This document shows positions 1 to 14,887 of a DNA stretch of 64,000 nucleotides, in pieces. The notes under the pieces are model-generated. The model was not told the origin of the DNA, searched no databases, and saw only the letters and a program-made list of their open reading frames with translations. The stretch's first letter is position 1. Each line of letters begins with the position of its first letter. A program made the position numbers and the translations under genes. This stretch comes from Pegea sp. RAD2-039 (taxonomy: Eukaryota; Chordata; Thaliacea; Salpida; Salpidae): positions 1,240,001-1,304,000 of the forward strand of contig JAQGEQ010000299.1 of NCBI GenBank assembly GCA_034620365.1. Reading direction: 5' to 3'.

Positions 1-871
1 AACATCAAAACAAAGTTATTGCTTGAAATGTCATAACTTATTAATTGTATATAGAAATATAATTTCAAAACTTTTAGCTTCAATGTTTTTGATATTTTAT
101 TCTTACTTTACAAGTCGTCACTATTTAGTTGACTAAATCTGGTTTATAGCTAAGAACTAAACCAGTAGAAAATGTTGGAATGATATAGTACAAGCTTTGT
201 TTACGTTCGTTTTGCTTTGATCTCTGAAATAATTTAATCTTTAATAAATCACTAAAAGAAGGATAATCAAAAGTAAACTAAATGATTAGCCAGGGTTTAA
301 AAATTTTGAAATTTTTAGGCATCAGTCTAGTGGAAATGGTCAAAGAAATTTCATAATCAAGGAAAAAAACAAAGAAATAATTGTAAAAATGTCTAATTGA
401 ATTATTTACATCAACTTACTTCTTACTAGCTGTCTAAAAATGTAATATTTTGATCAAGAAAGCAAATTTGAAATGTGCTGCGGCTTATAAAACCAGCTAA
501 AGCTGTATCTGAAGGCTTAAAATTAAGTCAAATCATAGAAACTTGTCCATGAAACTTCAAACCAGTTGATCTCTTTAAAGTAATCTTTGAATGTTCAGAA
601 TATTACAAGAAGCTAAATTTTCTGGTTATGCCGGATTATTTGTGTTATACTCAAATGATTATTCATCTATTTGAGATGTAATTATACCATCAACCCCAAC
701 ATCTACTATTTTGTACTTAAATACTTTGATGAATCAGTCTGCTTAAAAAGAATCTCTGTTAAACTTTAAGCTGAAATTTTATAAATATTTGTATAAGTGC
801 TACTTTTGTCTTTAAGTCGATATTATCTTCAACATAATTTCATGTTTTTCTGATTTCTGTTTTTTACAAAG
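1..871. other. Intron or upstream sequence of the ZP gene, no exon seen
   Basis: AT-rich sequence preceding the first recognisable exon at 872. That exon begins in mid-codon after an acceptor AG at 870-871, so this stretch is intron and the start codon and signal peptide lie off the left edge. I see no convincing exon here. Confidence 0.6.
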
Positions 872-3800
872 GTATGGAGGACGTTGTTGGATTGATGAGC
901 TGTATTATCCGGGATGTGCTTGGAACCTCTCACTCTTTTCTAATCTTGGAATAAGATCTGACATAGGAAAGCCAAACTCCACGCCAAAATCAGGCTCTAT
1001 ACCAATCAAAAGGTTAAAATTATTTCCAAATACGTTTCATAAATTAGATTTTGAGTTAAAGAGTTTTCAATGATTAGAATAATTTATTCTAAAGAATATT
1101 GTATGTAATTAAAAATAATTTTTAAAGAAACGAAAAGTTTAGTTTCGTAGAATTTGGAAAAATCTAAAGAAATAAATAGATTTTTGAAAATATCAGTCGC
1201 TGCAAAAGTTGCTCTTAAATTTGTCTGCAAAGTTTCTCAAATATGTTGTTTTAATTTTGAACAAAATAAGTTCATAAAAAGCATTTTCAGCATAAACTTG
1301 AGAAAGAGTATTTGAGTTTTGCTAATGTAATTATATCAATTAGAATAATGAGGTGGTTTTATAATTAACTTAAGCGTGGTTGATACTTCTTTTGAAGCTT
1401 ACAGTTCAAAAGTTATTTATTCTTTAAATTTACATTTTTGAAGTAAGCCTTTGAAAATTGTTCAAATTTCCTTTTTGCTTTTATTCAAACGAAAATTATC
1501 TCAGCTTAATTTTGATTTTCTTTTAACCGATAAAATATATAAAATAAATTACTTTTAAAAGATAAATTTATTGTAAAGTAATAGAATCAAACAATAAAAA
1601 TAATTATTAAATTATCGATACTAAGATTATTTGATAAATAAAGTTTGCTTTAAACATCAATTTGTAGTTATTACCACGATATAGACGCAGACTTCTAAAG
1701 ATTTTTATCAGTGTTTCCAATGTGGAAAATTTTGTTAAAACATTTAAATAATCTAAAAATCTTTCTATTCAAAATTTTTATCAATTTTTTTATATGACAA
1801 ACTTTTCTGTATTTTTCAATTTTTGTAGTTGATTTAGACAAATTATCAAAGCAAAATTTATTAGACTTCATCTTTAAACTTTTATACAAGCATCGGCATA
1901 ATTTGAAAGAACAATATTTTAAGTAATTTCTGGCTATCATTAAGTAATTATCAAACAATTGAAGTAAACTATTGATTTTCATCAAATATTTTTGTTTATT
2001 TTATCTTTTCAAACAAAGCATACTAATAATAACAATTAAATCTTGTTACTTTGTTAAATTGCTTATCAACTGTGCATCAATAGTAATAATTATTTTGAAG
2101 TTTCAAATTGCTTTTCAAAACTTATTTTGATTAACTCTTAAAAAGTAATTTATAATCTTTAGTTATGATTATAGTTTTAAAAGTAATACTGAAATTAATC
2201 TAAAATTATTTCTAATTTTATTTTAACTATTGTAAGAGCTTTAAAAACTTTGATAATATTGTAGCATTAAAAACTATTAAAGTAACAAAGAATTTCGCAA
2301 ATGATTTATAACAAAAAAATAAGTAGTCTAAAACAGAAATTCAAAATTGTTAAACAAGCTCCTAATTTTACTAATGTTACAATTTGAAAAAAAAAGTAAT
2401 TAATTTTGAAATAAAAAGTTTAGTAACCCTTACAAAAAACATTAAAAAAAGTTGGTTGTAACAATTGATTGTAAAAAACAAGTTGCTTAAAACAGTTAAT
2501 ATTTTTACTCTTTAATATAAAACTGCAACTCATGATAAATCAACAAGCACAAGATTAAGGCGAGTTATTACTGGTATTGTGTTATTGGCCGAGAATTTCT
2601 ACGAAATCATTTGAAAGTTTTAAATACAGTTTAGATGATAAAAAGCAGAACAAGCTTGTATAAAGTTTAAATATTGAGTTCTTGATTTTTACTTAGATAA
2701 AGCAGAAAGTTTTCAAAGACAACTTAAGTGGCACAAAAAGTATTGATTTGAAATTTACTTAAAAATTTATTGGCATCCAGATAAATGTTTTAGTTTTACA
2801 TAAAAATTTTAACTCCCGCTGTCAAGACTACTCAGATATTCAAATTGTTAATCTTAATTTCTAAGACATTACTAAAATTGTTAGCTAATATTCTAATTTG
2901 AATAAATTACTTTATCATTTAAAAAATTTTCTGTCATTTTTCAAACTGTTCTGTATACATCTCATTGAAAAGCTTTTTTTACTGTTGATGTTTTTTGTAG
3001 ACTTCAAGCTGGGTGTCCGACCACAATAGAAATCCCAACAACAGATTCTGATGGTGACATTGTAAGATGTAGATTTGCAAAACAAGATAGAGATGATTGT
3101 GGGGATATTTGTCAGGAATTCCCTTATTTTTCTTTTATCGAGGTATTAAATCAGTTATAATTGAAGTTAGAGATGAAATATAAGAAGCTAAACAGATTTA
3201 TTTTTATAGCATCTATCTAATATCTTTTAAAGTTTTTAGAATTAAAAAAAGATTTACTTTCAAATTAGCAAAACGTTTTAATTTCAAAAAATAATTTACA
3301 TTTTAAGCTTTTAAGCATTTTTTGCTAGTTTCAAAGAAACAAAACATCTTTTCAAACAATCATTTGAATTAAATTTTATTAGCATGTATCTTTGACTAAC
3401 AAATAATGAATCTCATGTATTTGATGCTCTTAGGACACATGCTTACTGTCTTACAACGGAGGTGGAAGCGAAGCTCTAGTGACAGTTGCTGTAGTGATTG
3501 AAGATTATCCGAGAGATCCTTTTATTATGAATGAAAAAACCGAATCTGAAATAGTATTTAATGTGAATGATCGGATCAGCTACATTCCAATTCAGTTTCT
3601 TGTATCTTGTAAGGAAGACACTTTGATTGAATCTTCTAACTTTTTTTTCTTTATCACAGAATCTTTGATGTTTAATCCAAACAAAAAAATTAATTTCGAA
3701 ATTATCCTTGAAAATCATTTTTATTCTTTTTCTTCAGTTTACCTGTCAGATGACCCGTGTAGTGTCAGACCTTACTTTGTCCGCCCCACACCCCCTGACG

Positions 3801-6800
3801 GTCAAACCATCTCTACAATCGTGGACACTCCCATCAATCTTCAGTTCTTTGCATCTCCGTCGGGGTCATCTGAGAAGTGAGTCTTCATCTCCTTGCAATC
3901 AGCTTTCAATCAATTATCTTTTTCAGTATCAGTGATTTCGTCTTCGTCTTCCCACAAGGAGCTCGCAAATCAGAGATTGTCCAAATAAATGACTATGTGT
4001 ACAGTGTCAATGTGACGTGGACACCGACTTCGTCCAACATTGGGACCAACATATTCTGTTTCTCAGCTAAAGACTCTTCAAGGTGACTTCTAATTTTATA
4101 TATTTTAGAAGATTTTATGAAACTTTGATTAAATGTAATAAATTGTCCATTGGACCAGTTAAATGGTCCAATTGGTCCACTTGTCTTTCTAACTAGTTGA
4201 CAGTTTGTCCTGTAACTTTGGTTTATTTACTTATCTGAGATAATCTTTATCTTTTCAGAATATCTGAACAGCGATGCGTTACTTTAGTAGTCGGAGGTGA
4301 TTATCTTGATGTCTTTTGAAGATTAGCAAATGTTGCCAATTAAAAATAAATTAAATTGATAAGAAGTTCGGAAAAAATGTTTTTATTCAACTATCGTGAT
4401 GTTCATCAGCAGAACTTCAAAATCCTCAATTTGTTTTTCACAGATGAAATCTCGGCTTGTGAGGTTGGCAACGGAGGATGCAGTGATTCATGTGTCACAT
4501 TGGGCACCAACTATCTTTGTGATTGTCCCCGAGAATGCTGGTCCTTGGGTGCTGATGAGCGAACATGTGTCCGTGAGTTATTTTTTTAATCTGAAGATTT
4601 GAGAGATTTTAGAAGGATTCAATAAGATTAAGTAAATTTCACAGTTAAGCATTGGCTTATCTTGAAGATTTTTCACATAAATCATCGTTAAATCTTCCTT
4701 TTCTATACTTTAAGACTGAATTAAACTCAGTTCTGACTTACAAGCTGTAATAAGGGATTCGTACGACTTTAAATTATAAAGTTTAATTATTACTTTCAAA
4801 ACCTAAAATTTAAAATATTTAGATATTTTACAACTTAAATTTAAGTTAAAGTTTGACAAATGCTAATAAAAGTTAATGGAAATAACACTTTAAGATTGAT
4901 AAATTATATTTAAAAATGCTAAATTGCCTTTATTTGAGCTAACATAATTAATATTTTGAATAAATATATTTGAACTTTATATAATTATATATTTTCAATT
5001 GATGATATCAACTCAGAAAAATATAAAATTATTTTTGCATCGTCATTGTATTAATAACTGAAATATAACTAAGCCTTTAACTTGAAGAGAAAGTTACATA
5101 AATATTCACGAAAAAAGAATTTTGCAAAGTTTTAATTTGATTTCTAAAGTTTAACTACTCAAAGTTTTGAGTAAAAACTTATTTCAAACCCAAAAACTAC
5201 ATATAACTAAAATAATCTGCTTTTTACTAAATTTTTTTATTCAACTTTTAAACACAAACACTTAAAACATATTTATTTCATTTCCAGCATGATAGCTTAA
5301 TAAATATTTGTTGTTAAACTATTCACGAATATGAATTGCAACAAAAGTTAATTACAAGAAACCACGAGGGTTTTTTCAAATGATATTTTGTTATTCAAAT
5401 GATATGATTTTTTGACATTTGTAAAATTGGTTTCATTTTTGTATAATTAAAAATTTTATTCAAATTTTAATAGTCAAGTTTAAAAAAATTAAAATGAATA
5501 ATTTGATGAAATGCCTATGACCTAAAAGTTATCTTTACAAATTTTCTTAGTTTCTTGCATCATTAAACTTTGAAAAAAGATTGACTTTTTAAACAGATTT
5601 TCTTTTTTATAGGAACAAAATTAAAATAATAGATTTTAAAATCAAAACAATTTGCTCCAAATCATTTTAATCAACTTTACTGTCCAATCTTCCTTACAAT
5701 TAAAAGTTTGATTTATCGATAAGCCAACGATGTTAAAATTTTTACTTAAATAATAATGACATTTTAAACTATCAAATCTTTTTAAGCATATACACTCAAT
5801 CCTTAACAGGGCATTTCGATGTCTTTGAACTAGAGACTAATAAACCTTTATAAAGATTGAAGCAACGAACGACAACAATATATTTGTTAAGTTGATTCTT
5901 TTACAAATTGTTACTGTAAAATTTTAGTAAATGTTACGTAATCATTTTCAGATAAATGAACATATCTTGGTCAATTGACCTCTTAAACAAACAAATTTAA
6001 TTAAATAGAAGTTTATCAGTCTACCCCCAAAAACAGCAAATGAAATCATTCATATTTTCACCAAATTATAGCAGTTTTTACTGTAAATTTCAACATTTTA
6101 AGGTTTAATTTATTTTATTTTATCATATTATCTTGGATTAAAAGATGGAAAAAGCTTATAACAAAGCCAGTGTTAGACTTTACAGAAAAGTTGAAACTGT
6201 AGATTTCATCAAATCGGCTCGCTTTTTTTTACCTTTTGAGCCTCATCATAAAAACATGTTTTTGTAGAAATTTAAAAACATTTTTGCCAAAAATATGTGA
6301 AATCATTTGACTGATATTTTTCAAACTTGTGCTTATTTTTTATCTTTTAAATTGATTTAAACGGTTTTTATATATAAGGTATTTTAAAGCTCATTAAATT
6401 AAATAATCACGTTCAAATAAGCAAACAAAGCGAGTTCAAAGGTTCATGAGCATTCTAAGAAAACTCTGTCTGTTTCATAACTTCTATTTCTCCTATTTTG
6501 TTGCAATTAAAAATGATTTCAGTTCGTCATTTTTTTGTTTTTCAAATGAAAAAGTAGCTTTTAACTTATTAAAATATAAAGTGTAGCGTTTGAAACGTTA
6601 CTAACAATTTGAAGTATTTTAAGGAATGATTATTGACATTTGTGAATAGGCTGAATTAAAAGTGAAACTTGACAGTTAACTAATTTATTGGTTGATATTC
6701 ACTGAAACAGGGTTATAGACTAAAACATCCATTTTTTCGTTTGACATTTACAATGTTAGAAATATGTTCTAATGTGGTTTGCTTTGTACAAGTTTTTAAA

Positions 6801-9800
6801 AACAATATTTTTTATTCTCTCTGTTTAGGTGTTCAAATTTCTCAAAGAGTTTTCGTAACCATAAAAATATAGTTGAATAAATGAAAAAACAGTAAAAGTC
6901 GAAAAAGCTAAATGACAAATATAAATTTCATCAAGTATAATTCAAAAAACTGTTTTTTAGCCACATAAAGTATTAATGTTATTTTCAAAATTTTCTAATT
7001 ACATATTTGTTTTTGTACAAAGTATTTGAAGGGTATATATTTCGGGTTTTGCTGCTTTATTACAATAAACTTGGTACAACTAGCTTTGCCAATCCATAAA
7101 TTAATAGAGTTATTCCTCAACACTTTTAATCAGATAAGATAGATTTAGATGTGGAAATTACTACACCAAAATAAATTGATGACAAACCTTACATACAGCT
7201 CTCGTTGTTAAATGTACTATTATCGCTTATAGCGTTTAACTAAAATTAAGTTAAAATCTTGCGAACAACATTCTTGATAAATGAATTTATTGAATAACTT
7301 TGAGGTTATTCATTGTAAATGTCAAAGTATTTTGTAAAAGTTGAAAATATTTAAGAGTTTTTGATCAAATGCTATAAATGGTATTATTCATTTGTGTTAG
7401 ACAAAAAGTACCACAACTGTAACTATCTTTTTCATAATTCAATGAAAAAAGCACGAAACAAACTTTATTAAAAACTAGAAGAAAGTTTTAACTTAAAAGA
7501 ATTATTTTGTTTTTGGTGTTTATGGGTTTAGCAAGTTGATGTAGATAACAAGCTAACTTCTTCAAAATTTATATGAAATTTTATGCATTTTGCAAATACC
7601 AAAAAAACAGCAGCTTTTTGAAATTATGGTAATTTCAAAGTATTTCAAAAATCTTCTAAATTTTATAGAAAATTTAATTAATATGCAAGGATTTGAAATC
7701 ATTTTCAATTATCTCATTTCAATGATTGCAATAACAAATCTCAAAATAAAAAAGATCTTATAAACAGCTGATGTTTCGATTCAATGCTTTCCTACTTCAA
7801 TGGAAGTTAGAGTATCAACTTGCTCAGTGGATAGTCCAAGACTTACTGTTGGTAAAGATGATATTCCAGACGAGCTAGTCTTAGAAGAGTGCAAGAAAAG
7901 AGAAGAGAATGGTTCCTACATCTTCTCATTCAGTTTTGATCAATGCGAAACTTTTTTTGAGGTATTTGTTCTCTGGTATTTAACATCTTCATCATTATTT
8001 GATTCACAGGAAAACTTTTGGAACATCACTTACTACAATTACATCAGATTATTTGCAGAAGTTAGTGGAGGTGATCGCAACTCAGTAATTACTCGAGGAA
8101 AATGGTGAAGAATACTTGCATAGGGATCATTAAAAAATTAAACAAATTAATTAGTCAAACCATTTAAACTTTATTATTTAAGCCAATAAGACTTGGCATG
8201 ACAATTTAAAGCAAAAAATGGTTATCAATTATCTCTAATCGTATCTCCATTGGTTTCGGTCGAATTCAGATTAACTCAAAGATTTTCCGTTATCTTTCTG
8301 TTTATACTATTTTTACTATAAGGTCTAAATAAGTTGTTATCTGCAGCCATGTGTAGAATGAAATAAATAAATTAGCAGAAATGATACAATCATTAGTCAA
8401 TAAAATTTCTTTCAAAAATCAAACTTTTTTAGGTACACACAGCTTGTTTCCTGTACTTTTAGCAAGTTTGAAAATGTTTCAACTTCGTTTCAACCTGAAA
8501 ATCTCAATGTTGAGTTACTTGCAGTTCCTGGACTTGGCTCCTTTTCTTTTTTCATCGATTTTTATAACAATATCACTTTTGAGGTTCAATAAAAATTTGT
8601 TTGAAAACTTCTAAATTCTAACTCTTAATTTGTAAAAATATCTTTAATAAAAATTCGAAAATGATTTTAAAATTACAAATTTGTTGTTCCTATTCAGGAA
8701 GCAACTGGTCCCTACGATTATCCAGTCCCTGCCACCATCAATAGCGACATCTACTTTGCTGTCAGGGCAGTGGGTGGGTCCGCTGGGATGCAGCTTTTTA
8801 CTCAGAGCTGTGATGCTGCTCCAACTAAAGAGATCTTACCTGAGACTCCTGTTTATACAATGATTTCGGGAGGGTGAGATGACTTTCTGTTTGAAATTAA
8901 TGATGTTAAAATAGAAATAATTAAATCCAAAAATGTTACCTTCTAATTTGTTTGTTCAACTAACTGTTTAACCGCTTTTAGACTTTTAGAGATAAATGAA
9001 AAGAATTTTGTAAATTAAAACTTAAAAGGCTGATTAAACTATAATCCTTCTTAATCTCATCTAACAGTCTAATTAGCTAAGAAACAAAAAATGACTTTTA
9101 CCTAGATGTCTGGAAGATCTAACAATGAAAGAGCACTCTACTTTTTCACCAATGGAGAAGAGATATAGTATCAAAGCGTTTCAATTCCGCGAAAGGTTGT
9201 TGAGTTCAAACCAATCAACAGTGGTCTTCATAAGAGTAAATATCTAATCTTTTTGTTACTTCAGTTTTCACCAAATATTAAAAAGAGTTTTTTAAACGAA
9301 GGCTGAGTTCTGGCTCTTTTGGAATAACAATTTTTTTAAAGTCGGTAAAAATGTTTTCAAAATAAATGTTATTCAGAGATCTTATAAGATATAATCTATT
9401 AAAGCGCGAAAAACGTTTAAATTATGACTTAAACCGATATTTTTATCAGTGTTAATTATTTTATCCAAAAAAATTCATTTAAACGTTTAAACTATTCGAA
9501 TATCTTGAATGAAAACTATTAATTCGAAACTCAACTTAAAAACAAACAGATCTTTTTCAGAAGTGTTTTTTTTATTTAAACTCAATGATATTAATTAAAT
9601 CGGTTAGAAGTAAACATAGAAACCATTAATGATTTTTGGCGTCTTATTATTAGTGTGCTGTTGTTGTTTGTACTGCTGGAGCTACAGTTACAACTTGTTC
9701 TCAAGGATGTGTTCGTTCCAAACGAAAAAGATCACTTGATAGTATGTCCCACAGGTAAAATATAAAAACTAGATGAGTCAACTATATATCCAATAAACCA

Positions 9801-10479
9801 ACTATTAATTGAAGATACAAGAGGCAAAGAGTTATAGCGGATGATGATGATGGTGATGATGTTGATGATGCTTCTAGTAACGTGACAGAATCTCCTGTTC
9901 ATAGAGTGAGCAGTGATGGTGGTGTACAGATTACAATTATTGACCAAAGTAATTTTCTACTTTCACAGTTTTATTAATTAATATCAATGACAGTTTCATC
10001 TGTAAACTAATTACCAATAAATATTAACTTATTACAGTTTTCTGATAGAATTATCAAAATATTATTATCTTTTTGTTGATCTAAACTAAAATTTACGAAT
10101 AAGAACTTATCTACTAATTGAATTCTCAGATACTTTTGTAACAACCGGCAACGAAACCATTCAAGTCAAAGAGACAGTTCAGACTTATGAACCTGCTATA
10201 ATGCTTATCACAATTGCAAAAATAGTTGGTTCTATCGCGTTAGTTTTATTGGTGGGTGTCCTAGCAGTGATTTGCTATCACAACAAAGTAGTTCGGGTGA
10301 AAAATATGATCATCCCTATCGAAAAGAACCCAAATATAGCTAATGTCCATCAATTGAAAAACATATATGTGACAAATGAAATGATTGAATTTTATAACCA
10401 ACATAAAAAAATCAACGAAAATAACCCTAATAGTTTGTGGGCTCAAAAAGTGGTCCACTTACCTTCGGCATCTTATTAA
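872..10479 (+). CDS. ZP-domain type I membrane protein with EGF module (3' part, 15 exons)
   Basis: Exons: 872-1012, 3001-3142, 3434-3608, 3738-3876, 3927-4082, 4259-4296, 4444-4572, 7768-7961, 8010-8104, 8433-8583, 8698-8873, 9106-9235, 9654-9754, 9815-9948, 10130-10479. All junctions are GT-AG and phases agree, giving 749 residues to a TAA stop. Order: an extracellular module seen in many invertebrate proteins (SDGDIVRC, then PIQFLVS, TPPDG, SVNVTWTPTSSNIG, NIFCFSAKDSS); one EGF-like domain (about residues 264-306, NGGCSDSC...YLCDC); a full ZP domain (about 307-590) with ZP-N and ZP-C cysteines and the late FIRCAVVVC segment; a basic SKRKR site at about 9705-9722 matching the consensus furin site that follows ZP domains; an acidic run; a transmembrane helix (about 658-683, IGSIALVLL-like); a cytoplasmic tail of about 65 residues. 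ZP proteins polymerise into extracellular matrices after cleavage. The N-terminus is missing. Domain calls are strong; biological role and orthology are unknown. Confidence 0.88.
4149..4172. repeat. Perfect 9-bp inverted repeat in a ZP-gene intron
   Basis: ATTGGACCA and TGGTCCAAT flank a 6-base spacer, with a further partial copy of TTGGTCCA just after. It lies in the 176-bp intron 4083-4258. It could form an RNA or DNA hairpin or a dimeric protein site; function unknown. Confidence 0.6.
4573..7767 (+). other. Long intron separating the EGF exon from the ZP exons
   Basis: 3.2 kb intron with donor GTGAGT and acceptor ACAG. It divides the upstream extracellular modules from the ZP module. No repeat family, ORF or alternative exon could be recognised in it. 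Confidence 0.7.
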
Positions 10480-13358
10480 ATTCTGCCAGTAATAGACAGA
10501 AGATTGAACAACTTATCTTTTTGCATATTTCAAAATCTTTATTTTTATTTTGTATAGTTTTGACAAGAAAAGCGAAAACCAAATTAAACTCATAGCTTTA
10601 ATGCTAAAATCTCGAATTTATTATCTTTCTATTCCAAATGTCTTAAAATATTTGACAAGTATTCGTAAATAATTTTTTTTATTCGACTCAATTATATTTT
10701 ATAAATGTGCATAAGCCAAATTTGTTTTCTTATCGTAATCTAGCAAGCTGGTTATTTTTACTTTACCATACGTCAACGCAACTGTTTAAAACATTTACTT
10801 TTTGTCTATGATTTTTAATATATATGTTTAAAAATTGGTTTGTTGCTTTTCGCACCATTTAATCTATTCAATAATTTTTTATATCTTATCGTTTATCTTT
10901 AAATTCTCACAATTGTACAAAGCTTGGTAAATATTTTGAAAACGTTATATGTATTCTTTATTATATATCGTTAATTAATTTCTCTAATTGAAAAATTATA
11001 TATCAAGACATCAAATTTGTTTGCGAATCAATCCATTAGCTTATAAAATATGAAATAGTTTTTAGAATGTAGAACTAAACTTTTGAAAATGTTTGGTTTA
11101 TTGTAAAGTTTGCTGTTAAAATAAAAAAGAAAAACTTCGACAAAAACTAATTTTATTTTTGTTCAATTATATATTTACAATAAAAATGAAGCAGTTATTT
11201 ATCATTGAAAAATTACAAGTCCTGAAAATGCTAATAAACAGTTAATGTTTCATTAAAATAATTTTAACTTTTGAAAAACATCAAAACCCCTTACATTAGA
11301 TTAAAAAGAATTCTTGTTTGACTGATCAATCTGATAATGATTAATAGTTTTTATTAAAAAGTTTTTTTTACTGAAGTTAATTAAACAAATTTTTTTTGTA
11401 AAACTTTTTAACTGCAGACAAATTAAATTTGCTTTAAAGTAAAAAAAATTCTGTCCAAATATTAAATAAGAACATCTTACACAATATGCCTCTTTTATAT
11501 TTATTCTGTATTTATTTATTTTTATAAAATTTTAAGTTATTAAAATCATAAAAGTAAGATATATTATAAGATTTGATTAAAGCTATAAGCGAATATACTG
11601 AGTTAAAAAACATCTTTTAAATTCTACAAATTTAATAAATTTAATAAATTTAAATATTTAAACTATCACTAAACTATATTTTAATATTTCTGAACCTAAT
11701 ATTTCATTATTAAACGATTTTTAAGTGTTTCTCTCAACAAAAGTTTCTTAAATTGAAGTATCTGAAATTTATTACTTAAGAATTCAAAAAACACTAAATA
11801 TAATTTGTTTTTAAATCAGAATTTCTTTTGATTACTTTCTACATTTTATTTAAGCTAAAAAACTAAAATGTGACGTCAAATAACCAGATGAATAACCAGA
11901 CATTATACGATGTAATAAATTTATCCAAAACTTCAAATGTTAGTTTTGACTACCTGCAAAATTGTCAACTATTGATCACGTAGCACCTAAAGTACTCCAC
12001 TTTAAAAGGTTTACAAAAGTTTAGACTCTTTTTAAGAGTTGATCATCAATGGTATCGACGTTTTAACTAAAGTATTCGATATAAGTTTAAACAAGAGATA
12101 AGCGTTTTGTAAAGTCTGATAATACTAGGGCTTGACTTTATATCTAATCATTCAGTTATTGATTGAATCATCATTTGGGTCATAGTATTAAAGTGTTTAG
12201 GATCTACTAGTTAAAATCAATCGCTGAAAAACATTTTTAATAATCATTAAGATGTTTATAAATAATTAATTTTCGTTTTTAAATTATGTTTGTGGAATAT
12301 TTTAGGAAAATTAAGGTAAAATCAATTTTTATTTGTAAGCCGAAAATATTCATTTTCTATCTAGACTTTCATTCTAAAATAGTTTGATTGTTTGATAATC
12401 ATTTATCTAAATGGTTTATCCATTGTATCCTTTTGATGATACTACTTGAATAAGTTTTGGTTATAGTGTGTACCTTGAGTCTAATTTAACTTTAAACAAT
12501 TATCTGTGATAGTATATTTAGAAGTAACAGTTTGTTTAATTAGATTAAAAATAATGAGTTTGTACAGAACTTATACAATTCGATAGAATGAAAAATTGCA
12601 TTAGTTTTGGTTATCAAATGGATGTTTTTAAATATAAAAACAAACAAAAACTTTACTACAATCGAGACTTAAAAAAGCATATTTACGTTAAACAGTTTTT
12701 AAAGTGATTTCCTTAAATAAAAAACTCATTGAACTTTTAAAGTGGTAAAAAACAAAGCAATTATTCTCCATTTTCAAAAACAAATTAAGCATCCGGTAAA
12801 CTTATTCAATAAACTTGTCAGACTTCAAAATACCTCAACAGGGTTTAGAGAGAAGTTAAATGGAACACTTTCTTCTTTCTACTGATTTCTATTTTAAACG
12901 AGTGATAGACTATTACTCAATTTAAATACGTCTAGTTGTTGACATTAGTTTTAAAAGACTGCGTCAAGAAAATAAACAAGATCGAACTTGAATATTTAAT
13001 AAACTTTTATAATTTGCTGTTTGATCAGCTTTTCGTCGGAATTTTTTTAATTTAGTAAAATTTGAATATTTTAATCTGATAATAAAATCAGTTTCTTGTA
13101 TTGCTAACACACCTTTTGGGTTTTTATTCGTCAAATATACTTTCATCGTCAAGCATGATGAGTATTAAGTTTGTCAGATTAAAATAAACTTTGAAGGTAT
13201 TTAATTCCACAAGATGTCGCTCATATCTATCTCAAGTTTGTGTTGGCCATTTTAATTCTTTTTCGATTGGTCAGTAAAGCAAAATACTTGATCAAAAATG
13301 ACATCTTGAAAATTTGAGTTAAATTAGTTTGTAGTTTCTGGAAATCATTGCATATTAG
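10480..13358. other. 3' flank of ZP gene and intergenic AT-rich DNA
   Basis: Very AT-rich sequence after the ZP stop codon. An ATTAAA at about 10583 is a plausible polyadenylation signal. A single full CRE palindrome TGACGTCA occurs at 11871-11878. I find no coding sequence; a 62-codon minus-strand ORF at 12964-13152 has no recognisable features. Confidence 0.5.
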
Positions 13359-13654
<296 letters not shown>

Positions 13655-14887
13655 GTATTAGATTATTGTCTAAGTATGTATATACGATGTCTTGCAAATA
13701 TTGTTTAATGTTTTGATCATATCAAACTTTGCAATTACAGGCTGAACACAAAGCTGGTTAGTTTATAATAACAAATTCAAAAACTGTTCTTTACAATAAA
13801 TGAATCACAAATTTCTAATTATAAGTTTTTAATTATTTGAACGTTTTGTAATATTAGTCATCTAGAAATGAATTAAAGGACAAGCTTAAAGAAACTTCTT
13901 ACAAAGATTATTTATTTGATTAAAAGCCTGAGTTATACTTTGCATTTTCCAACTATCTGTCTCAATAATTAGCTTTTGTTCTTTCTATCTTTATCAAATT
14001 TACGAAAAAAACTGCGAATTTGACAAGGGACTGTTTAAATTGAAGAAGATACATTATTTAATGATAACTGTTTGACTTCATAACTAAAATAATTAAAAAT
14101 TTATTAAACAAAATGATTTATTTTGTAAATGAATTTCATAAGTAGCTATAATAGTAGTAAAATCGATTGTATATGTTTAAAGACAATTACATAATCTTAT
14201 TGCATAAAGTAATACTGAATAGTGACGTCTTAGAATGTGTGGGTTGAACGAAACAGAATTATGCAAAAAGATCACTTGTTTGAAACAAGGTCACTAATGG
14301 TGATAAGATTTATTCATGTTTTTTAAATGAAGTTTAAAATTCATCAATTGGTAAATAATAAATAAACACTTTTTGATTTAAATAAATTATCTATAAATTT
14401 TTTTAAGCATAAAAATTATCAGAGTTTTTTTTTTAAGAATAAGCCTTGACATTAAAGTCTTAGTAATTTTCCACAGAATTTACTTTTTGTTTTTTTAGGG
14501 AATGCTTTGCAGTTAATCATAACAGCTTCTTTATGTGTTGCAACTATTTAGATTATTTACTACTTAAAACAAATACAAGCCTTTCTAGTTTCAGCAATAA
14601 ATATTTTCTTCATCTTAAGAGCAAAGCTTCAATTGTTTATTTATTTTTTTATTATAATAGTTTAACTATACTTTTAAAGTATAATCGTAAATGTATTAGT
14701 AATGCAGCAGCAAATTTTTGTGGTTATTCTTACAAACGTCTATACAGTAAAGTTGTGCAAAGAAGATACGATTCTTTTTCAGTTCAATCATATAACTAAT
14801 AGCTTCATGACTAACAACTATCAAAAGAATATTTTATAAAAAGCAGAAGTCAGGTTTAGTTCCAAAGCTGACAGCGTTAGTGTAAAT
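13655..14887. other. Intergenic, no gene seen
   Basis: AT-rich. An 88-codon open frame at 14533-14799 is rich in Tyr, Ser, Leu and Asn and has no recognisable domain; I treat it as chance. Confidence 0.5.

Noticed and set aside
3476..3718. 80-codon minus-strand frame opposite ZP exons
   Set aside because: It is the shadow of the real plus-strand exon 3434-3608 and its intron.
14533..14799. 88-codon plus-strand ORF in the intergenic gap
   Set aside because: No domain, low-complexity Tyr/Ser/Leu/Asn composition and no splice context; expected by chance in AT-rich DNA.
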